DNA of 64,000 nucleotides from Tetramitus jugosus (GCA_937625935.1 OW569348.1:1-64000), one strand, 5' to 3'; counted from the first letter of the stretch, positions 1-10,574 are shown. The notes: a model not told the origin generated them from the letters alone. Made by a program: numbers and translations.

Positions 1-735
1 CCAAACCCAAACCCAAAACCCAAACCCAAACCCAAACCCAAAAACCCAAACCCCATACCCCACACCCAAACCCAAACCCAAACCCAAACCCAAACCCAAA
101 CCCAAACCCAAACCCAAACCCAAACCCAAACCCAAACCCAAACCCAAACCCAAACCCAAACCCAAACCCAAACCCAAACCCAAACCCAAACCCAAACCCA
201 AACCCAAACCCAAACCCAAACCCAAACCCAAACCCAAACCCAAACCCAAACCCAAACCCAAACCCAAACCCAAACCCAAACCCAAACCCAAACCCAAACC
301 CAAACCCAAACCCAAACCCAAACCCAAACCCAAACCCAAACCCAAACCCAAACCCAAACCCAAACCCAAACCCAAACCCAAACCCAAACCCAAACCCAAA
401 CCCAAACCCAAACCCAAACCCAAACCCAAACCCAAACCCAAACCCAAACCCAAACCCAAACCCAAACCCAAACCCAAACCCAAACCCAAACCCAAACCCA
501 AACCCAAACCCAAACCCAAACCCAAACCCAAACCCAAACCCAAACCCAAACCCAAACCCAAACCCAAACCCAAACCCAAACCCAAACCCAAACCCAAACC
601 CAAACCCAAACCCAAACCCAAACCCAAACCCAAACCCAAACCCAAACCCAAACCCAAACCCAAACCCAAACCCAAACCCAAACCCAAACCCAAACCCAAA
701 CCCAAACCCAAACCCAAACCCAAACCCAAACCCAA
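1..735. repeat. Telomeric repeat array, (CCCAAA)n
   Basis: This is a near-uninterrupted array of the hexamer CCCAAA, so the strand that ends at the left edge is (TTTGGG)n. The C-rich strand reads 5' to 3' inward from the left end, as expected for a true chromosome terminus. The outermost 70 bases contain variants such as CCCAAAA, CCCAAAAA, CCCCATA and CCCCACA, and the rest is essentially perfect. The outer variants may be real degenerate repeats or low-quality assembly at the end. Unique sequence starts right after the last repeat. Confidence 0.97.
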
Positions 736-1239
736 GTCAAAATCTATTTTCTCATCAAAATCACAAAATCATCTGAAAATCAATTTTTATGCAGGAATAC
801 AATGTCCACCATTGTAATCTTGTTCTCACTTCCTTGATACTTCTTCCTAACACGTGTTACAACTTCATCTCACTCAATCTTTCGCTCCATGCATCTCTGC
901 ACTCGATGTCAAAACTCTCATTGTAATCCTAACAACACTCCTTCATCCATGTTGAACCTTCATCAAAGGAGTTTAAGTTCCTTCATCATTCTTTGTTACA
1001 AAATATTTCCTGCCGTGTCCTTAGTCTTTTCCTTTCCCACGTTTCGGTTACTGGACAATGTCATTCCCAGTCGAGAATGCATTCATCAGGCTATTGTATT
1101 CACCGACTAAGCATTACAAACAATTTATGAAGGACTTCAATCTTGCAGTTCAACCGTCTCTGTCACAATGTATCTTCCTTCAGATGTTCGAACCTTTCTG
1201 ATCTCAGTTCCAAGTTCCTCTGTAGAAATCTTTTTATGC
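736..1239. other. Subtelomeric non-coding spacer
   Basis: This is about 500 bases of T- and C-rich sequence between the telomere and the 39-bp repeat block. Short open frames occur (one of 73 codons from 889 on the plus strand), but they are not low-complexity and resemble no protein I know. I see no convincing gene, promoter or RNA here. Confidence 0.5.
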
Positions 1240-1529
1240 GGAACTATCTGGTTCCTCTTAGACATGTGTGCATTTAGGTGGAACCAGCTGGTTCCACTGA
1301 AAAAGTCATATTACAGGCGGAACCAGAGAGTTCCACTGACAAAGTCAAGTTTTAGGCGGAACCAGCTGGTTCCTCTGTAAAGTCGAAAATTTAGGCGGAA
1401 CCAGATAGTTCCTCTGAAAAAAAGCTCTTTTAGGCGGAACCAGCTGGTTCCGCTTGTGAGTCCAACTTTTAGGCCGAACCAGATAGTTCCTCTGTAAAAA
1501 AGCTTTTCTAGGCCGAAATGGCTGGTTCC
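1240..1529. repeat. Subtelomeric 39-bp tandem repeat with palindromic core
   Basis: Eight units start at 1240, 1280, 1319, 1358, 1397, 1436, 1475 and 1514, so the spacing is 39 bp except for the first step of 40. The core of three units (1280, 1358, 1436) is the perfect 16-bp palindrome GGAACCAGCTGGTTCC. The others carry variants such as GGAACCAGATAGTTCC. Spacers are less conserved and A/T rich. Because 39 is a multiple of three, several frames stay open across the block on both strands; this is a by-product of the periodicity and not evidence of a protein. Confidence 0.9.
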
Positions 1530-1699
1530 GCCTATTTTTTCGCGACTCATCAGTCAATAGCTCATAGAGATTTGGGTTTTCCGAGTTCAAAACCCAACTC
1601 CATATCACAGTTTGGGGGATAGTTCAGAATCTATAGTGAGTTTTTCCATACAAAGCTTAAGTTGAACATTTCAAACCACGGAGAATACAAAAACAACCT

Positions 1700-3053
1700 T
1701 TACAACGTACAGTTGACTGTATTCAGCCAGTCTTGGCTAGCCGATATGTGACAACCCAAACCCAAACCCAAACCCAAACCCACATGGCGCTTGATTGCTT
1801 GTCGGATACTGTCTTTAATAATTCCATATCTTAAGATACTACTCATTAGAGCTTGGCATATGTGACCACTTCTGAGTGATCTCATCGTGTACCGACAATT
1901 CAAAGATCACGATCGGAGCTATTCTTCATCAAGTTGGACATATCCTTGGATGACATTGGTGATTCGCTCATTGATTGAGAGAACAGATACTGTTCCTGTG
2001 CGCCTTCCACATACTCAAATTTTCCATCATCAATTAAGTCACGCAAAGTCGTTGCTTTGAAGATCTTTCTGATGTGAAATAGGTACCAAAGCAGAGTATA
2101 GACAGGACATTGATTCAAATCACTACTTCCATACACTGTGTTCATCAATTCAGCACCTCCATTTCCTTTGTTTTTAAACCAATATTTTGGACAACTAAAA
2201 CAGTGTCTTCATTGAACTTAATGGACTTGAATGTCGCATGATTGAGCTTTATATATGAAATAGTGTCCCCTCTCCAGCCAAGATGTCGACCAAACATAAT
2301 CAAGACCCGAAGTTTAACCTGTGGTTCTCGATTGTCCTGCAGGATTTTTTGCCATTTAGACAAATCAGCATTGAGAAGAGGACATACTTTGAATTTGGCG
2401 TTACCATACTTGCGAATCAATGCTCGAAACAGTTTCTTAAGAAATGGACCGACATCTTGTTTCAAGTCAATTCCACGCTCTTCTTTTAACAGAACACACA
2501 ATTGATTCCAGAAACAACTCACTACCGTGTTGTGACTGTATTGATATACTACTCGCAGTTGGAAGAGGTATAAACCCAGAGCATACTTATCTGGTTTGTA
2601 AGGATCAACTTTCTCCAGTTCAGGATGTTTGGTTTGTTGTTCTTTCAACCAGCCAATCCAACTTCTCCAAGAATAGTTTTGAACCATCCTTGTACCTGGA
2701 GCTTGAGCTAGTTGAATCAACTCCATCATTTGAACAAGTTGGTCCGCTATTGAAGTATCAGGATCTAGATTGACTTGTACATCTCTGCACAAATCATCAC
2801 TCCAGGACGAAACCTTTTCCATTCTGGCAATAGGTTCAACATCTTGAACATTGTCTGTAATTTTGGTTTGTTGCCACGGTTTTCTGTTGCCAAAATACAT
2901 AGACAACTCTCGATCGACATCATCAATGGTTGATCCATCAATGGAATCATCCTCTTCTGTGTCCAATGCAATTAATCCATTTTTCACGAAAGGGTGAGCA
3001 GGGGAATTCTCTAGTTCAACAAGTAATTGATTAAGGGTTTCTCGTACGGGCAT
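1700..3053 (-). pseudogene. Degenerate tyrosine recombinase (Crypton/DIRS-like)
   Basis: Three minus-strand frames together look like one tyrosine recombinase. The first (3053-2145, 302 codons, ATG start) has a helical N-terminal core-binding part and then GWRGDTISYI, which resembles box I with the catalytic Arg, followed by a KTKE stretch that could hold the beta-hairpin Lys. The second (about 2148-1900) contains NQCPVYTLLWYL, like the CPV-x-x-L-x-x-YL segment of DIRS/Crypton enzymes. The third (1903-1700) contains RSLRSGH, like box II (HxxR), where the first His appears replaced by Arg. The frames are offset by single-base shifts at about 2146 and 1902. Where the last helix and catalytic Tyr are expected, a telomere-like repeat intervenes. 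The family is fairly sure and the subclass is inference. Confidence 0.65.
1753..1781. repeat. Interstitial telomeric repeat
   Basis: Nearly five copies of CCCAAA lie here in the same orientation as the terminal array, about 1 kb inside unique sequence. They lie within the 3' end of the recombinase remnant, where the minus strand reads Gly-Leu repeats immediately after a recognisable recombinase helix. This may be a scar of break healing by telomere addition or of recombination with a chromosome end. Confidence 0.9.
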
Positions 3054-3737
3054 ACTCTTTGTTTTTCTCTGAATTTTTTGGGAAGCGTGTTATTATTTCT
3101 AACGGTTATTGTTTTTAATAACGGTAGCATCAACCGTCGACCGGAGCTTCCTGTTCACTATGAGTGCCTCGAACCCTCCATCCCTTCCCAACACCCTTAC
3201 CTTCTTAGCTATCGCATCAATTATATCAATGCTTTTTCTATGAGCAAGTCAGTCGACCGGTAGCGTATTCATTTGGTGGACATGGTATGATGGATAACGA
3301 CTTCTCTGAAGAAGAGTCATCAGATAGGAACAGTAGGCAGTCTGATGTTCAGAATACACCACAGTTTGATCATATGCTGATTCAGAACAAGCTATTAGAC
3401 AAGTTACTTCAACATGCAATGGTTTCAGAAACTCAGCATGGAGTACCACGTACATCAGTTGATGAAACATTATATTTAAAAAACACAAATGTATTGTCGC
3501 GATAGAAAAAGAAAAAGTTGTGGTTGCAAAAAATTTTAATGTAATATTTTTTATTGTGTTTATTATTGAACAAAACAGCGTTCTGATCCACAATTGTGGA
3601 CATTGATAACCCATCTGCTCTGATCAAGCAGTAAAATGGGAATAGGGTTGTCGCCTTAGGGTTAATGCTCCTCGCTGCTTGGATAACTTGTACTTCATGG
3701 TGAATATGATGCGGAACCAAGCAGAGCCTGGGTTTTA
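3054..3737. other. Spacer between two transposon remnants
   Basis: This is about 680 bases without a recognisable gene. A 72-codon plus-strand frame starts at ATGATG (3287) and ends at 3505. It is acidic at its N terminus and matches nothing I recognise; it could be the 5' end of a lost gene. The sequence around 3500-3570 is A/T rich. No clear terminal inverted repeats of the flanking elements could be picked out by eye. Confidence 0.35.
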
Positions 3738-5647
3738 TCATTTTTTGACTTTTGAAAGAGGTGAGGTACTCGAAGGACTTACCGGCTCAGTTCTTGAAGG
3801 TCTGGGGGGTCTTTTTCGGTTCTTTCGTGATATCAATGGTGTGACATTCATATCAACACTTGCATCGTGTTGTACTATTGCACCGATATCTTGATCTCTA
3901 GTAACGAGCCGATCATCTTCGATATCTTCGTTCAAAGCATCACTTTTCTTTGCTAGCCTTTGTGACAGACTCAATGAATCTCTGAAGTCCCGAGATTTTC
4001 TCCTTGCAACGATGTATCCCCAATTCAACAGTGTCTGGTGCCCTACCATCATTGACATATCGCTTGTTTCTTCTTGCAACTGCTCTTTTCTTACGAGCAT
4101 CCACTGTGTTACTCCTGAAGGAGAGGTCGACGTTTGATAGAGCGCTTTTGAACTCCAGAAAGGCTCTTTCATCAATATCAAATAGTGTTGCCCTGTTTAC
4201 AACAACATTCTTGTTGTGTACCAGCTGCATAATGTTATGGAGTGATTCCACATTGTTTGTTGTATGCGGTATATCGCTCCAATGTTCCACTAAGCTGTAC
4301 GCCTTGGTGAGCAAACGTAAGTTACAATCTCTTGTCCACCAGACGACCCATGACCTTGCTCCTGGATATGTAATGCCTATAGCCTTGAAGATAGTAACGA
4401 TTGACTCACAATCCTTGTCAAATGGAATGGTCTTACAGAAATTCACAAATCCCTCCTCCTTATCAGCAGAACAAACCAATTTTGCCAATCTTTTGCAAGA
4501 CCGTAACCAATGTACGTGACAACCTTTGATCAACGATTCCGCCAAGTTGTTGTCATCGAAAATCTCAGCCAAAGCCAACTTGAGACCCTGGTACTGTGCT
4601 GTGGAGAAATCCACCAAAATTTCAGCAACTTCATCAAACAATACATTTATCGATCCCATCTTCCATCAAGGTGTTCAAAAATTGAACAAATGCCATCCTA
4701 TAACTATCCGCAGTTAAACTGTTAATCTGTACTCTGCACAGCATTACAGTTTTGTTCATTATCGGAACAAATCCACATATACCAAAATGATGCAGAGTAT
4801 TATCATGCTTCACATCAATCACTAGACAATTTACAAGGGGAACCAGAGAACTCTGAAAGAACGATTGTGTTTGGATCCAAGTATTTACGTCCGTTACCAA
4901 GAAGTTTCTTAAGTATGGGAAGAGCCAATTCGACACTGTCATATTTTGGAAGTCTTGGTTCTCATTGTTCTTGTTGACAATGTTTTCTACGTGGCTCATT
5001 TAATCTGTCATTATTGGCCAGATAGGGACATAGCAGCAGACTTGTTGGGAAGTAACTCGCCGAGGGAGAGTTGTAAGTCAGTGATAGTAGGTTTCTGAGT
5101 CACTGCTCTTTCGATCAATAATCTCACACCCTTTGATACTCTATGTTGTGGAGGTTCTTTATGAGTGTGCTCCCCATAGATCAATAGGTATTCGTCATTT
5201 TCATCACCAGTATGGCATATAAAGTCATAGAGTTGAATTGCAACTAAATTTATTCAGGTCAGTTTGAATATCACAAACACATCTAGATTTATTGACCGGT
5301 CTATTTAATGATGTTAGTTGGAATTTGACGAAAAAGAAAAATGTTGCTACATTCCTTACAATACTACAACCCTCAGTTGGACACTCTTTGGTCCCAATGC
5401 ATCTTGCCTGTCTCTTTGTCCAAACTTTTCCCAACCAAACAAATTTGGGATCAGTATACTTGCCTAAGCTAAACTGAATTGCATCATACAATGGACTTGA
5501 TTGTAGCTGAATCTCTTCTGGCAATCTGACTCTCTTGTAGACCTTAAAACTGATATAGATGTTGTGAATGCTTTCGACAATTACATGACTGTTGATGTTG
5601 TTGAGTAGAGGTCTAATGTTGTTGTACTTTCCCCTCGTTCGTTTCAT
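3738..5647 (-). pseudogene. Degenerate Mutator-like (MULE) transposase
   Basis: Read from an ATG at 5647 leftwards, the parts are in the order of a MULE transposase but spread over several frames. A zinc-binding N-terminal module appears first, with CIGTKECPTEGC and then GEHTHKEPP (frames meeting near 5220). A frame from about 4999 to 4634 looks like the start of the MULE catalytic domain. A frame from 4659 to 3940 contains DFSTAQYQGLKLAL and GCHVHWLRSCKRLAK, matching the conserved Asp block and the C-x-x-H block of the family. A basic tail with RKNRKRPPRPSR lies at about 3800-3740. At least four frameshifts or stops separate these parts, so it is not expected to make an active enzyme. TIRs were not identified. 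Confidence 0.75.
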
Positions 5648-5918
5648 GTATTTTTGTTTTTCTTTTTTTTGGGTTGACTTTGCTGCGCAAAAAATTTATG
5701 TCCAAGGAATGACAGGAAAATTCTATGTTCAAGTTTTTACAGGAACCAGTTTGTTCTTTTATGTCAAACACCACGCACCCTACCAACTGTATTTATTCCA
5801 AGAAAACCTCACCCTAATGGATTGATGATTTTTAAGTTAGTGACAAGGATGAAAAGCGCTGACCTGCCCTTGATGTTGGATTTTCAACCTCACTTGAACC
5901 TTGAGAGTGAAATCACCG

Positions 5919-6584
5919 ATGGCTGTAAAAAGGTTCATTGAGCATTGGTCTTATCAGACCAAGCCACACATCACTGTTGATGCTGGAGTTGCAACCGTAG
6001 AATTGTTGGAGTATTGCACCAACAAGGATGTTTTGATCACAATGGGATTCAATTCTCACTATTCAGGAGAAGTGTGGAGATTGTTGAAGCAACAGATCTC
6101 GGGCAACTCATGGACTGCCGCAATGAATCGGAAAGGATTCATGGCCTCTGTTAGGATATTCACGACAAGTCCTTTGGAAAAGCAACAAGTCTGTACCTAC
6201 CATCACCTCATGACAAATGCTTATAGGTTGCCACGGTTCAATTCAACAATTGTGAGAGCAGATACCATGTTGAAGTACTCAGAGGATGAATTGTGGAGAA
6301 AAACGGTAAAGGAGTTGAAGGATGTTCTGGAGAGACATGGACTGAAAAATCGGGTAAGAACAAGAGCGAATTATATCAAAGATCATGTTTACATGTAATA
6401 AGATACCGCAGGGAGTCGATGGTTTGAATCAACTGAAAAAGAGCATGTTCACTTCGCATCTCATCACGAATACTACAAGAAGAACTTCAATGGAGTAGAT
6501 CTCATAGATAAGAGATTTTACGAGCAACATTATCCCTATGCAATTAACAACTGGAGGACACAAAGATGCTACTATCGATCATGA
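5919..6584 (+). pseudogene. piggyBac-like transposase fragment
   Basis: The frame from the ATG at 5919 to 6398 contains HITVDAGVATVELLEY, resembling the second catalytic Asp region of piggyBac-type DDE transposases, and AAMNRKGF, like the following Asn-Arg-Lys block. After a frameshift near 6400, a second frame reads YYKKNFNGVDLIDKRFYEQ and NNWRTQRCYY. This matches the family's third Asp block (GVDxxDx with a following Tyr) and Trp-Arg helix, and ends at a TGA at 6582-6584. A TGA lies in frame just upstream of 5901, so the N-terminal half is missing. This is a truncated and frameshifted copy, divergent from the piggyBac-like frame at 7084-8154. Confidence 0.6.
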
Positions 6585-7083
6585 CAGACGTTGTCATCAG
6601 TAGTTTCTCGGCAGGTGGTGGGATTCGGTGCTCTTCAGAAAGGTTCTCAGTGAGTACTTATGTACGGCCCAAGAGAAAGTTTTTCTGTAAGATCCGAGGG
6701 ATATTATACATCATAAAACGAGAGATTTTTTGAATACAATGGTTGTAGTTGGTATAAAACTCGAGGTGTCCATAATTCCTAGGCGGGGTATTGGTAGTAA
6801 CTTCGATGATGATACCAGAGAGAAAATAGTTAATTGTATTCCCAGTATCAGTATATTGTTGAATGATAAGAAGAGAGATGAGGATATTGCAAAGTTTTTT
6901 GATTGTAAACCTGTAGAGGCCACATATCCCTTACGACTTCATGCCAATTTTTTGACTCAGAAACGTGCTGACAATTGGCCGAAGGACATAGGTGTCCGCA
7001 ACCAAATTCATAGTGACAGGAATTCGCGCCAATATATATTTACAGCTTGATCAATCAAAAGAGTAGCGATTAACAATTACTAA
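6585..7083. other. Spacer between convergent piggyBac-like remnants
   Basis: This is a 500-base interval with one 106-codon plus-strand frame (6730-7050, ATG start). Its product shows no domain I recognise. It could be a decayed part of either flanking transposon. I see no inverted repeats that would mark an element end. Confidence 0.35.
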
Positions 7084-8154
7084 TCAAAATACAATCATAT
7101 ATTCATAAACACACATTTTCTCAAAGGTAATTTGTTGATTACTGTGTCTTACATCCAATAATTTATGATGAAAGCGATAGGCACATTCAGGATGCAACCA
7201 GAGTTTGCATGTTCGACAAAAATAGCGTGTATTCGATCTCACAGGTTCTCCAAACTTTATCTGCTTCCCACCTCTTGGTCGATGGATACTCCAACCTTGC
7301 ATGCACGAAACACAACGCCCCTTTATCTTATCCTTGGTGCATTTTGCAATCATATGCATCGTAGGAAGGTTTCTTAATCCCAATGATAAAGACTGGAATC
7401 CAAGATGAGTGGCCCACTGATCCAAAACCTTTTCAATAAACTCCCTCTGTGTTATCCTCGATTTTCCCTTTGCTAACTTAAATAGAAGATACGAATTGAC
7501 CATTGCCATCTTTAGAAAAGCTAAAAATACTGCTCTCTTCCACGACACATTTTTGTGAGGGCATATCTTGTAACTACTGCAGAATCGATCAAACCTGTCC
7601 ACTCCCTGCATACCAAAGTTGTAATGATGGACCATTGAGGGAATGGTCCTCTTACTACTTTCCACAGTCTCTTGACCACACACATTTGAGACGAAGTTAC
7701 AAATTCGTTTGTCAAAAAATGACAATGCAATGATTGACTTCGTGGGATCAACCAACCATTTGAATTCTTTCTTCTTGAGCCCTTTGTGGAGTCGGTTCTT
7801 GAAGATGTCCGATGGCAAGATGAAAAAGTATCTACCCTCTTTGTGCATCTCTTTTGCAAGACCAGTGCTGCCATAGTAGTTGTCTGTAACAAAAACATGC
7901 TTCTCTGCCACGTCGAACTGGTTAACAAAGTGTTTCACAACCTTCTGAGGGGTTAACTTATTTTCCATGGACTTTTTCTTCTTGTCTTTGTTGATGTTCA
8001 CCAGCAGTCGTAAAATTTCAGTGTTGGGATTTTTGTACACGGAACTCAACCAACGAGTAGTATCGCTGACTGTAGTTCCTTGCTTGATAAAAAGAGAACC
8101 ATCCTGAACAGAGATATGGTCGATGCAATTAATGCACTCAATCACACCCGACAT
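7084..8154 (-). pseudogene. piggyBac-like transposase, C-terminal two-thirds
   Basis: An intact frame of about 356 codons from the ATG at 8154 (open further upstream without another ATG). It carries VFVTDNYYGSTGLAKEM (second catalytic Asp), HHYNFGMQGVDRFDRF (third Asp block) and the following Lys/Trp and VNSY helix. It ends in a C-terminal Cys-rich zinc domain with RCVSC, FCRTCKLWLHPEC and RFHH, the DDE_Tnp_1_7 plus PHD-like tail of PGBD/piggyBac proteins. The N-terminal region and probably the first Asp are missing, so it is annotated as truncated, although the surviving part is open and well conserved. It may be a domesticated fragment; nothing here proves expression. Confidence 0.8.
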
Positions 8155-8374
8155 GTCCGGCAAGCAATGATCCTCACAGAATGCCTTGCAACAGAGTCAG
8201 TTGAGAATCGAACTCAGGTCTCTGTGTGATGAGAGTGAGCCTCTGCAGCGTCCAGTCCATGCCGTCTCTCGATTTTATAACGTGTTGTATGGAAAAAAAA
8301 GTTTTTCCGATATTCTAGGAGAAAAAAATTGATCAGACGGTCAGGTCAAGTCCGAAAAATAGGTCGAAAGGGAT

Positions 8375-9336
8375 ATGGTGAACTACAATATACTATCTGC
8401 CCTGCAAGGGTTGCTCACCAGATTATTTAAGAAGAAGAAGAATGTAGAATGGGTAGAGTCATCTGCGCAGCGCAGATCAGATATTGGGAAATATAATGAT
8501 ATTTGTGACGGATCAGTAGTGAGAGATTCAGAATTCTTTCAGAAGTATGATGATGCACTTCAGTTTTTATTGTATCAGGATGAGTGTTATTTGAAAGATC
8601 GAACAGAACATATGATGATGTATTGCACGATTGGCAGTTTTCCAAGTTCACCAGATGTCAACTGCACAACATTCTACCGATGTCTGCAATTCCAACCAAG
8701 TTAATGAAGAGTGCTGGGGATGGAATTTTATTACCTATATTGTCACAATTTGCTCCATTCGCTTCTGATGGAGTGGACATTAAGATATACAACAACACTT
8801 ATCATGAAAGTTTAGGGGACAAGTTGTCGTTGTATTACTTGGTCACAAAGCAGCTCACGAGCTTGGTGGATTCTCTACCTCTTTCTCGAATATGAAGCGA
8901 TTCTGCAGACACTGTTTTCTGTATCGTAAAGATATTGGCAGCACTGATCAGAACAAATTCACTCCTCGAACACCAGATGTACATGATAAGATTGTTGAAG
9001 CTCTGGAGAGTGCAGTGGATGTGGATGGACTCAAATCCATGTACGGAGTCCAGAAGTATGCTGTGTTGAATCACAACAAGTGATGGGTATGCAATGGTCG
9101 ATGGTGTATATCAATTCAACAATGATAAAGAGTCGACTGTGTGTCGTGTCAAGCTACTGCAGTGCCTGGAGCCCACACCCATAATTCATTACCCTCAAAT
9201 CTCTAAATCACACGTACTCTCCACTATTTACATGCCGGTCTCCAATGTGAGAGGTAAACTCTACACCATGACTGTTGGTAATCAAGGCACGCAAATGATT
9301 GTCCATGCATCATCAATGTTGATACTCAATGAATGA
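8375..9336 (+). pseudogene. Degenerate transposon-like protein (CRxC, LGGF motifs)
   Basis: Successive plus-strand frames (8375-8704, 8584-8895, 8892-9083, 9094-9336) appear to be one decayed coding region. Around 8830-8960 one frame reads LGHKAAHELGGFSTSF, then FCRHCFLYRKDI and a TPRTPDVHD segment. A Gly-Gly-Phe block followed by C-R-x-C recurs in a group of transposon-encoded proteins in animals and protists that I cannot assign to a named superfamily from memory. Frames are broken at about 8600, 8850 and 9090. I am fairly sure it is a decayed element, but not of its class. Confidence 0.4.
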
Positions 9337-9848
9337 AGTGACCACGTTTTTACCGCGTTTCTGTTCCTACAATTTACAACGAACATTCAAACCTGGTAAA
9401 ATTAAACCGGTAACCGTGCAATTACCACGTTCAACTGTCAAACGTGGTAAAGTCCACTGGTATACCGCATTGCATCTACCACGTTCGCTGGTAGTGTTGT
9501 GGAGAAATACTGATGAAAGAATGTGACTGCATCTACCCGTCTGAATATTTTTTGAAAGATACGTATCTCCTTTGTATGTTTTGTGATCCTCCCCAGGGGT
9601 GAGCATTAATTCATATGTAAGGAAGTTCCCCTGTATCATCTATCTCTGTTCTGTCGTCAAGTCAAGAACTAGTAGAAGAACGGAGGGTTGTAATTATCGT
9701 GTAACGATAATTCCAATCCTATTGGTGGTACTTTCAAGAACTTGGAGTTATTCACTGCGTAGGGAAGTTCTTTGGGAAGGTCGCAAGATCATGTGAATGA
9801 CCAATAAACCTTCACTCAGTCAGAATTTATTATTGTTGACCTTAGAGT
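9337..9848. other. Spacer with ACCACGTT motifs and a hairpin
   Basis: This is a 500-base interval with no convincing gene. ACCACGTT or its complement appears four times between about 9340 and 9490. Two copies form a perfect 10-bp inverted repeat (9422-9431 and 9441-9450, TTACCACGTT/AACGTGGTAA) with a 9-base loop. The function is unknown; it could be the end of the adjacent decayed element or a protein-binding site. Confidence 0.5.
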
Positions 9849-10574
9849 TCACATCGTTCTCGACTTATCGACCATGATCTGAGCAACAGCATCAAATGGA
9901 TATTTGGACAAGTATTCTGAGAAAATAGCGAATGCTTGCTCATAATCTCTTCTATCAACACACTTGAAGCCCCTTGTATACTCAAACCAAATATCGTTTT
10001 CTGTTGTAATATCCTGCGACCATTCGTGGCTCCATTCATCTGTGCTTCTAGTTTCTCCCAGTTCATAGATGCGCAATTCATCTGTCATTTTGTCAATAGG
10101 ACGCAAGAAGAAAGAATCTTTTGCTGCTTGATAAATATTGTGAGACACCAGAATTCTTGTACCCCAAGACTCATTTAAAAGACATGCAGTGTTGGATTCG
10201 TTGGCTGCTCTTCCTATCACAATAAATATTTTGGTTGAATCAGATCCTATGTTTCCGTAGAATGATGCACCTGAACTCAATCCGATTTGAATGTTCAAAA
10301 GAGGAAAACCTCTCATTCTCCAAGCCTCCTGTAAACCTAAAACTGATTTCTGACAACCAAGAGCCGTCCGTATGGCTCTAATTCGATGATCTGACTGCGA
10401 GATCAACGTATTCCAGGGGATAACTGCATGAGAGTGTGTGTGAAAGACCAATTGAGCATTTGATTCTCTAATTTTGTCCTTAATTGCAGTTAATAGATCT
10501 TTCATGGCATCATTGACATCGTCAATCGAATATGACTCCAAGATTTGTGACATGTCGTCGAACTTTATTGTCAT
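9849..10574 (-). pseudogene. Truncated class III nucleotide cyclase domain
   Basis: A 241-codon frame from the ATG at 10574; a TAG stop lies in frame four codons upstream. It begins with VMTIKFDDMSQI, matching the first strand of the class III adenylate/guanylate cyclase fold. It continues through QIGLSSGASFYGNIGSDSTKIFIVIGRAANESN, the usual x-Gly-x-x-x-Gly-x-x-Gly and Asn/Arg region split here across the dimer interface, and a later RIYELGE. The C-terminal tail (about residues 195-240) resembles a tetratricopeptide-like helix pair. The long N-terminal membrane or sensor region usual for amoeboflagellate cyclases is absent, so this looks like a fragment. It lies just downstream of the RdRP/nucleotidyltransferase region on the same strand. 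Confidence 0.6.

Noticed and set aside
1168-1608. Repeat-protein frames on both strands across the 39-bp repeats
   Set aside because: The unit length is a multiple of three, so frames stay open by periodicity. No start context or protein family supports them.
8190-8290. tRNA-like sequence with a T-arm-like GAGTTCGATTCTCA on the minus strand
   Set aside because: No consistent acceptor stem or seven-base anticodon loop can be drawn; it is at best a decayed tRNA-derived piece.
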